The notes beneath the pieces are model-generated. The model did no database searches. It saw nothing but the letters and a program-made list of their open reading frames with translations, and had not been told where the DNA came from. Shown here one piece after another: positions 36,234 through 44,464 of a stretch of 64,000 nt of DNA (its first letter is position 1; each line of letters begins with the position of its first letter). The position numbers and the translations under genes are program-made. Source of the DNA: Bacteroidaceae bacterium. Its GTDB lineage: Bacteria; Bacteroidota; Bacteroidia; Bacteroidales; Bacteroidaceae. The DNA is taken from the NCBI GenBank assembly GCA_017427185.1, contig JAFRTJ010000030.1, forward strand, positions 62,001-126,000, in the 5' to 3' direction.

Positions 36234-36623
36234 ATGGAAGAAACAAAGTTGAGATATTCGGATGAAGAGCTTGAGGAGTTCCGCCAAATCATTCTGGAGA
36301 AGCTGGAAGTGACCAAGCGCGACTATAACGTTCTGATGGATCAGTTGACCAACCGCAACGACAATGGCGTGGACGACACGATGCCCACCTATCATACCCT
36401 GGAGGAAGGCAGCGAGACCCAGTCAAAGGAGACCATCATGAATATGGCTGCACGTGCCCAGAAGTTCATCCAGGGCCTGCAGGCTGCGTTGGTTCGCATC
36501 GACAACAAGACCTACGGCATCTGCCGCGAGACGGGCAAGCTGATTCCCAAGGAGCGCCTGCGTGCTGTTCCCCATGCCACACTCAGCATCGAGGCTAAGC
36601 ACATGCGCGACAAGCGTCGTTAA
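36234..36623 (+). CDS. TraR/DksA-family regulator with degenerate zinc finger
   Basis: A 129-residue protein with an N-terminal coiled-coil helix pair and a C-terminal region aligning with the DksA zinc finger (YGICRETGKLIPKERLRAVPHATLSIEAK). Only the first of the four zinc cysteines remains (the Cys of GICRETG), so zinc binding is unlikely in the normal way. Bacteroidota DksA relatives commonly have this form. The family binds in the RNA polymerase secondary channel and works with ppGpp. It lies 25 nt before lspA in a likely ileS-dksA-lspA-lipoprotein operon. Confidence 0.88.
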   Translation: MEETKLRYSDEELEEFRQIILEKLEVTKRDYNVLMDQLTNRNDNGVDDTMPTYHTLEEGSETQSKETIMNMAARAQKFIQGLQAALVRIDNKTYGICRETGKLIPKERLRAVPHATLSIEAKHMRDKRR

Positions 36624-36648
36624 GCTGTCGATATTCGTAGATAGGTAG

Positions 36649-37260
36649 ATGGTCAGTAAGAAAAACCAGGCAATCACCTCCGCTCTCATCATCGTAGGGT
36701 CGCTGGTGATTGACCAAATCGTCAAGATAGCTGTCAAGACGGGCATGTATCTCCACCAGAGCATACATGTGACCGACTGGTTCTATATCCTGTTCACAGA
36801 GAACCGTGGCATGGCGTTTGGCATGGAACTGATGGACAAGTATCTGCTCACCAGTTTCCGCATCGTAGCTGTGACGGTCCTGCTGTGGTATCTCGTGCGT
36901 GTCATCCGCCGTGGGGGTGAATCCATCGGATTCATCGTCTGCCTCTCTCTCATCCTGGCAGGAGCGGCAGGAAACATTATCGACTGCCTCTTCTACGGCA
37001 TGATCTTCAACAATCCTCCTGCTCCCATGATAGCAGAATTCGTACCTTGGGGGACAGGCTATGACGGTCTGATGCAGGGCAGGGTAGTGGACATGTTCTA
37101 TTTCCCCCTCGTGGAATGGAACTGGCCATCGTGGTTGCCAGTCTGGGGCGGACAGCATTTCATCTTCTTCAGCCCCATCTTCAATTTTGCTGATTCCTGC
37201 ATCAGCGTGGGAGTCATAGCATTGCTCCTTTTCCATCACAAAAGACTCCAGCATGCATAG
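36649..37260 (+). CDS. lspA: Lipoprotein signal peptidase II
   Basis: A 203-residue membrane protein with four helices and the LspA signatures: DQIVK (Asp22), ENRGMAFG (51-58), GNIIDCLFYG (catalytic Asp112) and FNFADSCIS (catalytic Asp182). It cleaves the signal peptide of lipidated prolipoproteins in the inner membrane. It is slightly longer than E. coli LspA because of an insertion at about 120-170, usual in Bacteroidetes. The next gene encodes a lipoprotein substrate. Confidence 0.96.
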   Translation: MVSKKNQAITSALIIVGSLVIDQIVKIAVKTGMYLHQSIHVTDWFYILFTENRGMAFGMELMDKYLLTSFRIVAVTVLLWYLVRVIRRGGESIGFIVCLSLILAGAAGNIIDCLFYGMIFNNPPAPMIAEFVPWGTGYDGLMQGRVVDMFYFPLVEWNWPSWLPVWGGQHFIFFSPIFNFADSCISVGVIALLLFHHKRLQHA

Positions 37261-37278
37261 AAGGTGCTCCGTTCGCTC

Positions 37279-38304
37279 ATGAGACGTATTCCTGCAGTTC
37301 TCCTTTCATCGTTTTCTTCGCTCCTGATGCTTTGCTTGATTGCCTGCAAACCCAGCAAACCGCAAGGCGTAATGTCGGAGGGAAAGATGCAGAACGTCCT
37401 CGTGGACTACCATCTGGCACAGGGAATGGCAGAGAACATGGGCGGAAACCGCGAAGAGAACCAGTACATGCTCGTGCAGGCTGTGTTCCGCAAGCACCAT
37501 ATCACAGAGGCGCAGTTCGACACCTCCCTGATTTACTACAGCACCCACAGCGAGGTCTTCGCCAAGATGTACAAGGTGGTGAACGACCGCATCGAGGCAA
37601 GGGCAAACGCGATGGGAGTGGATGCTGAGCCACAATCCATCTATTCACACCTTTCCGATCAGGGCGACACAGCCAACATCTGGGTGGAGCGTCCGCTGAT
37701 CGCCCTTCGTCCCACACAGATGGACAACATCTACATCTTCTCGCTTCGAGCCGACAGCACCTTCCGCCCAGGCGACAGCTTCCTGTGGCATTTCCGCTCA
37801 CGCTATGTCCTGCAGGGCAACAATCGCGAGGCATTTGCCCAGTTGGTTGTCCACTACGAGAACGACAGCGTGGAAGGCAAAAGCCAGTTCATCCGTGCAG
37901 ATGCTGAGACGGAGGTTCGCGTGGATCCAGCCAAGAACAAGGATAGCCTGCAGATCCGAAGCCTCTCAGGGTACGTTTATCTGCCCATCTCCACTCAGGA
38001 CCCCAAGGTGTTCCGTCTGCTCACCCTTACCGACATCGCTTTGGTCCGTTTCCACAAGGTCGTTCCACCAGAAAAGACGGAACTCGCGGGTGATTCGCTC
38101 ACGTTGGATTCGCTGGAGAAGGATACCTCAGCCATCTCTTCCCAGCCGCATCAGCGTCTCACTCCTCAGCAGATGCGTGATGCCCAGCCTCGCGAGCGCA
38201 CCATCAACGTGGTGAAGGAAAAGGCTGTGAATCCCAATTTGCGTCCCACCCGTCGACGCAACATCAACCAGCCGCGCAGCAACCGCCGCCGCACTTCTCC
38301 CTAA
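37279..38304 (+). CDS. DUF4296 lipoprotein
   Basis: A 341-residue protein starting MRRIPAVLLSSFSSLLMLCL and a lipobox ending IACK, so it should be lipidated. The DUF4296 domain follows (about 35-110, with MQNVLVDYHLAQGMAENMGG). The C-terminus is Arg/Pro/Gln-rich and probably disordered. A GTG 15 nt upstream is also a possible start. DUF4296 genes commonly follow lspA in Bacteroidota. Function unknown. Confidence 0.85.
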   Translation: MRRIPAVLLSSFSSLLMLCLIACKPSKPQGVMSEGKMQNVLVDYHLAQGMAENMGGNREENQYMLVQAVFRKHHITEAQFDTSLIYYSTHSEVFAKMYKVVNDRIEARANAMGVDAEPQSIYSHLSDQGDTANIWVERPLIALRPTQMDNIYIFSLRADSTFRPGDSFLWHFRSRYVLQGNNREAFAQLVVHYENDSVEGKSQFIRADAETEVRVDPAKNKDSLQIRSLSGYVYLPISTQDPKVFRLLTLTDIALVRFHKVVPPEKTELAGDSLTLDSLEKDTSAISSQPHQRLTPQQMRDAQPRERTINVVKEKAVNPNLRPTRRRNINQPRSNRRRTSP

Positions 38305-38333
38305 GGCTCCTTCCATCTTCTCTCCCTTCGGTT

Positions 38334-38377
38334 CATGAGTTTCGACGTGTTGAATCATGAGTTTCGACGTTTTGTTT
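38334..38377. repeat. Two direct repeats of a 22-bp unit with ACGTGTTG core
   Basis: Units at 38334-38355 and 38356-38377 both begin CATGAGTTTCGACG. The first continues TGTTGAAT and the second TTTTGTTT. The 22-bp period and GACGTGTTG core match the arrays at 23.5 and 48.1 kb. An inverted core (GACACGTTGC) follows at about 38388. The repeats begin 30 nt after the DUF4296 stop codon. Confidence 0.75.
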
Positions 38378-38487
38378 TTCCTTTCTTGACACGTTGCTAG
38401 GTTGTGAAGAACAAATCGCTGGATGTTAATGTTTTTAAGTTGAAACAAATTGTGTAATAATATTTCACAACAATTTAGGACTGGACA

Positions 38488-38678
38488 AACGGAGAGTATC
38501 AAAAGTAACATTTCGTTTTTCGATTTCCGTTCCAAATGCAGTGGTGTAATTCTTTATATTTTATATAATAATATAATTAATTATATTATTATATAAAATA
38601 TAAAGGTGATTTCATTTGTTTTCAACTTCATTTTCGAAAATGTTACTGTTACTTTTGTTACTTTTGATACTCTCCGTT
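38488..38678. repeat. 191-bp inverted-repeat element with 54-bp perfect palindrome
   Basis: The terminal arms (38488-38509 and 38657-38678) are perfect 22-bp inverted repeats (left arm AACGGAGAGTATCAAAAG then TAAC). In the middle, 38552-38605 is a perfect 54-bp palindrome made only of A and T except for its first and last base. The right arm contains repeated GTTAC units. It carries the CTTTTGATACTCT 13-mer found in the element at 21.6 kb. It could be a MITE-like or REP-like mobile repeat or a strong RNA hairpin. No target-site duplication was recognised. Confidence 0.9.
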
Positions 38679-38958
38679 GTGTGCTACCCTTCATTCGAGT
38701 GTTTCCCATTGAGGCAATCTTCTAAAAATGATGATCAATTTCATTCGTGTCTCGTATAGCAAAATGCACACGCCTCTCCTTCGCGTTTTCGGGCCCTCTG
38801 GGCGCTTTTGTCGCATGCACGTGATGCGGAGACCGCCAAGAGGAAAATGATCGATTTGTGGGGCTTTTCTGCGCGATTTTGGAGTGTCCCGCTTTCCGCT
38901 TTGGCGGCATGTCTGTTCCGAGGTGTCGTTTAGTAGTGTTGCAGGGGGGGGTGGAAGA

Positions 38959-38978
38959 GTAACATTTCGGAATGTTAC
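38959..38978. repeat. Short hairpin GTAACATT-TCGG-AATGTTAC
   Basis: A perfect 8-bp stem with a TCGG loop. The left side AGTAACATTTCG repeats a segment of the left arm of the 38.5-kb element (about 38503-38515), suggesting a fragment of the same repeat family. There is no T run after it, so it is not a typical terminator. Confidence 0.6.
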
Positions 38979-39088
38979 GGTTTTGGGATGGGGTGGTGTA
39001 AAATATTTTTATATTTACCTGCTAAGTAGGTAATAACGGTGGGGAGGTTTGAGGGAAGCATTTTTCTCTCTTTTAAGGTTATTTAACT

Positions 39089-39117
39089 TTTGCGTGTTGG
39101 ATTAATTGCTATCTTTG
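39089..39117 (+). promoter_or_regulatory. Promoter of the acidic-tailed protein gene
   Basis: TTTG at 39089-39092 and TATCTTTG at 39110-39117 are separated by 17 nt. The ATG follows 27 nt later. Confidence 0.7.
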
Positions 39118-39144
39118 CACACAAAATGGAATTAAGAAATAATC

Positions 39145-39957
39145 ATGAGTAACAAAACTGCTATTTTGGAGTCCATCCTTGATCTCAACAGCAACAATAT
39201 CTGGAATCTTAATGAGAACGAGGTGGCTAAGTTGTGGGAAAGTTCGAAGGTGGAAGAGGATTTCACCATCAGCGAGGAAAAGCTGCTGAATGTGATCCGC
39301 ATCGCATTTGAAGTGGTTCACTACGATCCTTCCATTGCCCGCGAGAAGAACATGTATGAGAACGGCGAGTGGGCCATCATGTCGCATTGCCGTCCTGGTA
39401 AGCCTTCCATCGCTATCCGCAAGAAGGTGATAAAGCGCCTTACGGACCTCACCTACGAAAACATCCGTCACATCTCTGCAGCCACTCTGCTCGACCTGAT
39501 CGACCGCAACTTTGGCGGCGGATGGGATTCCATTTCGTTGGCCATCAAGGACATCATAGAGACAGGATTCGACATCAGCACGACTCAGCTGCCAGCATCG
39601 CGTATCCACATGGCAGGAGGAACGCTGGAGCGCAAGGTGGCTCAGGGATTCGAGGTACTGGAGATTGCGAAGGGCAATTGGGTGGAAGCCATTTTTGCCA
39701 AGAAGAAGGATCCTGTGGTGAAACTGCGCTTTCAGGAACAGCGTTACGACAAGGATGGCAATCTTTTCAAGGATTCCGATTCTGGCGATGATGACGAGGA
39801 TTTGCCAGACGAGGTAGACGACGAGATGGACGAGGATGAGGACGAGGATGCGATGTCGGACGAGGAGCAGAACGACGACACCTTCTACAGCAGTTATTCG
39901 CCTGAGGCAGAAGTGAAAGACGAAGATGTGGAAGGTTTCCCCATCGAAGAAGAATAG
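39145..39957 (+). CDS. Unknown protein with a strongly acidic C-terminal tail
   Basis: A 270-residue protein that I could not assign to a family. Residues 1-210 look globular with mixed helix and strand (for example NVIRIAFEVVHYDPS and DRNFGGGWDSISLAIKDIIETG). From about 215 to 270 the chain is dominated by Asp and Glu (runs such as DDDEDLPDEVDDEMDEDEDE). It has no signal peptide or membrane helix. An acidic tail can mimic nucleic acid, as in the RNA polymerase delta subunit, but no homology to delta is claimed. It has a good promoter and precedes a symporter gene by 36 nt. Confidence 0.7.
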   Translation: MSNKTAILESILDLNSNNIWNLNENEVAKLWESSKVEEDFTISEEKLLNVIRIAFEVVHYDPSIAREKNMYENGEWAIMSHCRPGKPSIAIRKKVIKRLTDLTYENIRHISAATLLDLIDRNFGGGWDSISLAIKDIIETGFDISTTQLPASRIHMAGGTLERKVAQGFEVLEIAKGNWVEAIFAKKKDPVVKLRFQEQRYDKDGNLFKDSDSGDDDEDLPDEVDDEMDEDEDEDAMSDEEQNDDTFYSSYSPEAEVKDEDVEGFPIEEE

Positions 39958-39993
39958 TCCCTGCGGTTTACATGTTAACGCGATAAGGAACTG

Positions 39994-41451
39994 ATGCATC
40001 ATCTTACATTATTCATCATAGCAGGGTACTTGTTTACCCTGCTTGTTCTTTCTCGTATCGTGGGAGGAACGCACGACAACGATGCCTTTTTCCGTGGGAA
40101 CCGCCAGAGTCCTTGGTGGGCGGTAGCCTTTGGTATGCTGGGTGCCAGCATCAGCGGCATCACTTTCGTCAGTGTGCCAGGCATGGTGATGGGCGTGCAG
40201 ATGACTTATCTGCAGATGTGCCTGGGGTTCATACTGGGCTATTTCCTGGTAGCCTTCCTGCTGCTACCTATTTATTATAGGATGAACCTGACCACGATCT
40301 ACACCTATCTGGATCATCGTTTTGGATTCTCAGCCTACAAGACGGGAGCCTCCTTCTTCTTCCTGAGCAAGCTGTTGGGTGCCAGTATCCGTCTGTATCT
40401 TGTCTGCGTCATTCTGCAGAACCTGATTTTCGACTCATATCACATTCCCTTCTGGCTCAACACTTTCATCGTCTTGGTTTTCATTTGGCTCTACACGCGC
40501 AACAGCGGCATCAAGACCATCGTGTGGAGCGATTGTCTGCAGACCGTTGTCCTGCTGACAGCTCTGGTGCTCATCATCTATCAGCTGGTCAGTCAGATGA
40601 ATCTGGGTTTCAGGGATGCTGTGGCGGCTATCCGTGAGAATCCCATGAGCCACATCTTTGAGTTTGAGGACACCCATGGGAAACAATATTTCTGGAAGCA
40701 GTTCATCAGCGGTATCTTCACGGTAGTGGTGATGACAGGTCTCGACCAGGACATGATGCAGAAGAATCTAACCTGCCGTACCCTGAAGCAGAGCCAGTTG
40801 AACATGTGCGTCAACGGACTGCTCTATACGCCCGTCAATTTCCTGTTTCTTTGCCTTGGGGTGCTTATGGTGATGTTTTACCAGCATACAGGTATGGAGT
40901 TCCCTGCCAAGACGGACGAACTTCTGCCCACCCTGTGTGCAAGTGGCCATTTGGGACAGGCAGCCCTGATATTCTTTACCTTGGGCATCACAGCGGCAGC
41001 CTTCAGCAGTGCAGACTCAGCCCTGGCAAGCCTTACGACATGCTGCTGTGTCGATATCCTCCAGAAGCCTGATGACGAACGGCTGCGCAAGCTTGTGCAT
41101 CCTTTGATAGCCGTGTGTTTCCTGGGTTTCATTCTCTTGGTTCGTGCAGTCAATTCCACCAGTGTGATAGATGCCGTCTATACGGTATGCTCCTACACGT
41201 ATGGTCCTCTGCTTGGCTTGTTTGCCTTCGGACTCTTCACCCGTCTGCAGCCACGTGGCAAATGGGTTCCTGTGGTCTGTCTGATTTCTCCCTTCCTGTG
41301 CTATCTGCTGGACACGCTGACGTACGAACATTTCCACTACAAGTTCGGCTATGAGCTTCTTCTCTGCAATGGCGCCATCACCTTCCTGGGCCTATTGCTG
41401 GCGTCTGCGAAATTCCGCGCAAACGATGCTGGTGGCAATCGCAACGTTTAG
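39994..41451 (+). CDS. Sodium:solute symporter family protein
   Basis: A 485-residue transporter with about 13 membrane helices and SSS-family features: GGTHDNDAFFRGNRQSPWWAVAFGMLGASISG near the N-terminus, and the SSADSALASLTTC segment in helix 8 that contributes to sodium binding. The substrate cannot be told from sequence. The 3' end overlaps the end of the convergent methyltransferase gene by 60 bp, so both strands code there. Confidence 0.9.
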   Translation: MHHLTLFIIAGYLFTLLVLSRIVGGTHDNDAFFRGNRQSPWWAVAFGMLGASISGITFVSVPGMVMGVQMTYLQMCLGFILGYFLVAFLLLPIYYRMNLTTIYTYLDHRFGFSAYKTGASFFFLSKLLGASIRLYLVCVILQNLIFDSYHIPFWLNTFIVLVFIWLYTRNSGIKTIVWSDCLQTVVLLTALVLIIYQLVSQMNLGFRDAVAAIRENPMSHIFEFEDTHGKQYFWKQFISGIFTVVVMTGLDQDMMQKNLTCRTLKQSQLNMCVNGLLYTPVNFLFLCLGVLMVMFYQHTGMEFPAKTDELLPTLCASGHLGQAALIFFTLGITAAAFSSADSALASLTTCCCVDILQKPDDERLRKLVHPLIAVCFLGFILLVRAVNSTSVIDAVYTVCSYTYGPLLGLFAFGLFTRLQPRGKWVPVVCLISPFLCYLLDTLTYEHFHYKFGYELLLCNGAITFLGLLLASAKFRANDAGGNRNV

Positions 41452-42144
41452 GCTCTCGCTGGTTTCCCGCTGTGCAGGATAGCTGGGAATAAAGAGACGC
41501 TCGCTGACCTTCTCACCCACCTCTTTCGTGATACCCTTTCCCTCGTTGCCCATCACGATGATTCCCTCAGGAGAAAGTTGCTTGTCGTAGAGGTTTTCTC
41601 CGTCCAGGAACGTGCCGTAGATGGGTAAACTTGTTTGGCTGAGCATGTCAGGAAGATCCACATAGTGCAACCTGACCCTTGCGATGGCCCCCATCGTGGC
41701 TTGTATGGCTTTGGGGTTGTAGATGTCGGCAGTGTCCATGCTGCAGAGGATGCCCTCGATGCCAAACCAATCAGCAATGCGTACGATGGTTCCCAGATTG
41801 CCAGGATCCTGCACTCCATCCAGAGCCAGTGTGAGTTTCCCTTTCAGTGACTCAGGATCAAGCAGATAATCAGGGATGGGGAAGAGGGCAATCACTTCCT
41901 GGGGAGCGCGAAGCAAGCTGGCACGCTCCAGCTCAGCAGGCGTAATCTCATCCACAGGCGTGTCTGCCAGCAGGTTCCTGTGCATGTCAATCCATTGGGG
42001 TAGGGCAGCCACATAGGAGGGTCGCATCGTGTTGAGCAAATCGCCTACCAGTTTTGTCCCTTCAGCCACGAAAAGTCTTTTCTGGCGTCGAGATTTGCGC
42101 ATTTCCAGCGAATGGATTTCTTTGATTCTGGCTTTACTTATCAT
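41392..42144 (-). CDS. TrmH/SpoU-family RNA 2'-O-methyltransferase
   Basis: The 250-residue protein has an N-terminal substrate-binding region (ISKARIKEIHSLEMRKSRRQKRLFVAEG) and a SPOUT domain with all three motifs: LDGVQDPGNLGTIVRIADWFG (motif 1), IIVMGNEGKGI (motif 2) and LFIPSYPAQRETSESLNVAIATSIV (motif 3, with the knot). It methylates the 2'-hydroxyl of a ribose in rRNA or tRNA. The target is unknown. It is divergent from tamL, an arrangement frequent in Bacteroidetes, and convergent with the symporter. Confidence 0.92.
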   Translation of the reverse strand: MISKARIKEIHSLEMRKSRRQKRLFVAEGTKLVGDLLNTMRPSYVAALPQWIDMHRNLLADTPVDEITPAELERASLLRAPQEVIALFPIPDYLLDPESLKGKLTLALDGVQDPGNLGTIVRIADWFGIEGILCSMDTADIYNPKAIQATMGAIARVRLHYVDLPDMLSQTSLPIYGTFLDGENLYDKQLSPEGIIVMGNEGKGITKEVGEKVSERLFIPSYPAQRETSESLNVAIATSIVCAEFRRRQQ

Positions 42145-42196
42145 CTGAGATTGTTTTTTTCTGTGACAAAGTTAGTGAATTTTGCTGAAATAGTGT

Positions 42197-42204
42197 TATC
42201 TTTG
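42197..42204 (+). promoter_or_regulatory. -7 promoter box very close to the tamL start
   Basis: TATCTTTG ends only 4 nt before the tamL ATG at 42209. With a normal start distance the transcript would begin at or just inside the start codon. A TTTG at 42181-42184 is too close (12 nt) for a normal -33 box. On the minus strand a TAACTTTG (42167-42174) serves the methyltransferase. Confidence 0.5.
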
Positions 42205-42208
42205 TCGT

Positions 42209-44464
42209 ATGAATTGCAGGAAACTGGTCTTCTGGCTTCTTTGGGCATGCCTAATCGCTGGTGTGTCCTCATGTTCCGTGTCGAAATTCATTCCAGAGGA
42301 CGGATACCTGCTCGACCGCGTTAGTCTTCATTCCGATAGTTCCTCGCTCAAGACAGGTTTGCTGGAGGGATACATCCGCCAACATCCCAACAGCCGCTGG
42401 TTTTCCACCTTGAAAGTGCCACTGGGAATCTACAGTATGAGTGGGCGAGACAGCACAAAGCGTTTCAACCGTTTCATCCGCAAGATAGGAGAGCCGCCCG
42501 TCATCTATGATAAGAGTCAGGCTCTGAAAGCCCAGCAGAACATCCTTTCTGCCGTTCATAATCTTGGATACCTGAATGGCGAAGTAGAGATGCTGGAGCT
42601 GATGCACAAAAAGAAGGTTCATCTCATTTATCGCATAGATCCAGAGAAGCGCTTCACAGTAAAAAAACTCGAAGTGGAGAATCTGGACCCAAGCCTGGAT
42701 TCCTTGCTTCAAGCCAACGAAGAGAATACGCTCCTGCACGAGGGAATGAATTTCGACCTGAATGTGCTCGACGCTGAGCGAAGCCGCATCAATACACTTA
42801 TGCTCAACAACGGCTACTATCGTTTCAATAAAGAGTTCATTCATTTCCAGGCAGATACGGTGCTGGGCAATCATCAGGCTAACCTGAAGATGACCTTGAG
42901 CCAATATCGTTTGGGGCAGCAGAACTTATACCGCCCCCACCAGATATATCATATTGGCGACATAGAAGTGAAGATTGACTCACTCTCAGGACGGCGGACC
43001 CGCATTCGTGATAAAGTGCTGCAGAATGCACTCGATTTGCATCCAGATTCGCTATATCGTGAGCGCGATGTCCAAAACACGTATGCCAATCTGACTCGTT
43101 TGGGAGCCATCATGTCCACCAACGTGAGACTGACAGAAGACGAAGAAGATTCCCTGCGACTCAACACCACCATCAACCTGACACCAGCGAAGCGCAATTC
43201 CGTGAATGCTGAGCTCGAGGGAACCAATTCCGCTGGTGACTTTGGCGCAGCTGCCTCGTTGACCTACCAGAATCGCAACATCTTCCATGGCGCAGAACTT
43301 TTCAGCATCAAGTTGCGTGGCGCGTTTGAGGCCATCAAGGGACTCAGCGGCTACAACGACCAGGACTATATCGAGTATAGTGCGGAGACAAGCATGACAT
43401 TCCCAGACTTCAAGTTCCCCTTCCTCAACAAGAAGTTCCGTCATGCCGCACAGGCCACCAGCGAGATAAGCCTGATGTATGACTCGCAGGATCGCCCAGA
43501 GTTCCATCGTCGAGTCATCACAACTGCTTGGAAATATCGTTGGGGACGTTTCAATCGCCGTCTGCTGCATCGCGTGGACCTGCTTGACCTCAACTACATT
43601 TTCATGCCCTGGATCAGCGAGACATTCCGCAAGACGTATCTTGAGGATCCATCCAGTCGAAATGCTATCCTTCGCTACAACTACGAGAACCTCTTCATCA
43701 TGAAGTTGGGTTATCAGATCACTTATAACTCACGCGCTCAGACAAGCCTGTCCTCCAATTATGGCACCAATGCCTACACCATACGCGCAGGCGTGGAATC
43801 CAGTGGAAACCTGCTCTATGGGTTGTGCAATCTCTTCAATACCAGTGTCAATAAAGATGACCAGTTCACTTTGCTAAACATTGCCTATGCGCAATACGTG
43901 CGTGGTGATTTCGATTTTGCAAAGAGTTTCCGCATCGACGACGTCAACTCGATGGCTGTTCATTTTGGTCTGGGTATCGCCTATCCCTATGGCAACAGCA
44001 ATATCCTTCCATACGAGAAGCGATATTTCAGCGGTGGCGCCAACAGTGTGCGCGGCTGGAGTGTACGCGAGTTGGGACCTGGCACATTCAAGGGGAATGA
44101 TGGACGCATCGACTTCATCAATCAGACGGGTGACATCAAGTTGGACATGAACGTGGAGTACAGGACGCATATGTTCTGGAAGATGGATGGCGCAGCCTTT
44201 GTGGACGCAGGAAACATCTGGACCATTCGAGCCTACGACGATCAGCCAGGCGGTCAATTCAAGTTCGATACTTTCTGGCGCCAGATAGCTGTTTCATACG
44301 GGTTGGGCATACGCTTGAACTTCGATTACTTTATTCTTCGACTGGATGGCGGTATGAAGGCAGTCCATCCAGCCTATACGGATAGTCGTCATCACTTTCC
44401 CATCATCCATCCAAATTTTGGACGCGACTTCACCCTCCACTTTGCCGTCGGCTTACCTTTCTGA
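42209..44464 (+). CDS. tamL: TamL-like lipoprotein of the BamA/TamA family
   Basis: A 751-residue protein with a lipoprotein signal (lipobox GVSSC at about residue 22), POTRA-like domains (about 30-330) and a C-terminal 16-strand barrel (about 340-751), including RYFSGGANSVRGWSVRELGPG, the conserved loop of Omp85 proteins, and a C-terminal aromatic-type strand ending FAVGLPF. Lipidated TamA relatives (TamL) are a Bacteroidota feature and work with TamB in outer membrane assembly or lipid transport. No tamB is adjacent. It ends 12 bp inside a convergent lipoprotein gene. Confidence 0.88.
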   Translation: MNCRKLVFWLLWACLIAGVSSCSVSKFIPEDGYLLDRVSLHSDSSSLKTGLLEGYIRQHPNSRWFSTLKVPLGIYSMSGRDSTKRFNRFIRKIGEPPVIYDKSQALKAQQNILSAVHNLGYLNGEVEMLELMHKKKVHLIYRIDPEKRFTVKKLEVENLDPSLDSLLQANEENTLLHEGMNFDLNVLDAERSRINTLMLNNGYYRFNKEFIHFQADTVLGNHQANLKMTLSQYRLGQQNLYRPHQIYHIGDIEVKIDSLSGRRTRIRDKVLQNALDLHPDSLYRERDVQNTYANLTRLGAIMSTNVRLTEDEEDSLRLNTTINLTPAKRNSVNAELEGTNSAGDFGAAASLTYQNRNIFHGAELFSIKLRGAFEAIKGLSGYNDQDYIEYSAETSMTFPDFKFPFLNKKFRHAAQATSEISLMYDSQDRPEFHRRVITTAWKYRWGRFNRRLLHRVDLLDLNYIFMPWISETFRKTYLEDPSSRNAILRYNYENLFIMKLGYQITYNSRAQTSLSSNYGTNAYTIRAGVESSGNLLYGLCNLFNTSVNKDDQFTLLNIAYAQYVRGDFDFAKSFRIDDVNSMAVHFGLGIAYPYGNSNILPYEKRYFSGGANSVRGWSVRELGPGTFKGNDGRIDFINQTGDIKLDMNVEYRTHMFWKMDGAAFVDAGNIWTIRAYDDQPGGQFKFDTFWRQIAVSYGLGIRLNFDYFILRLDGGMKAVHPAYTDSRHHFPIIHPNFGRDFTLHFAVGLPF

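Larger units (their letters stand above)
38305..39144. other. 840-nt gene-free, repeat-rich region
   Basis: The region holds two 22-bp direct repeats with the ACGTGTTG core, an inverted-repeat element with a 54-bp central palindrome, a smaller hairpin at 38959-38978 and the promoter of the next gene. The stretch 38700-38950 is locally GC-richer and shows no coding signal or clear structure. No credible ORF was found in either strand. Confidence 0.7.

Noticed and set aside
37264..37279. GTG at 37264 as the start of the DUF4296 lipoprotein
   Set aside because: The ATG at 37279 gives a normal lipoprotein signal peptide, so the ATG was preferred. The GTG cannot be fully excluded.
38552..38605. 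Replication origin or plain intrinsic terminator
   Set aside because: There are no DnaA-box clusters and no dnaA or dnaN nearby. The palindrome is all A and T with no GC stem and T tail typical of terminators. Its flanking inverted arms point to a repeat element.
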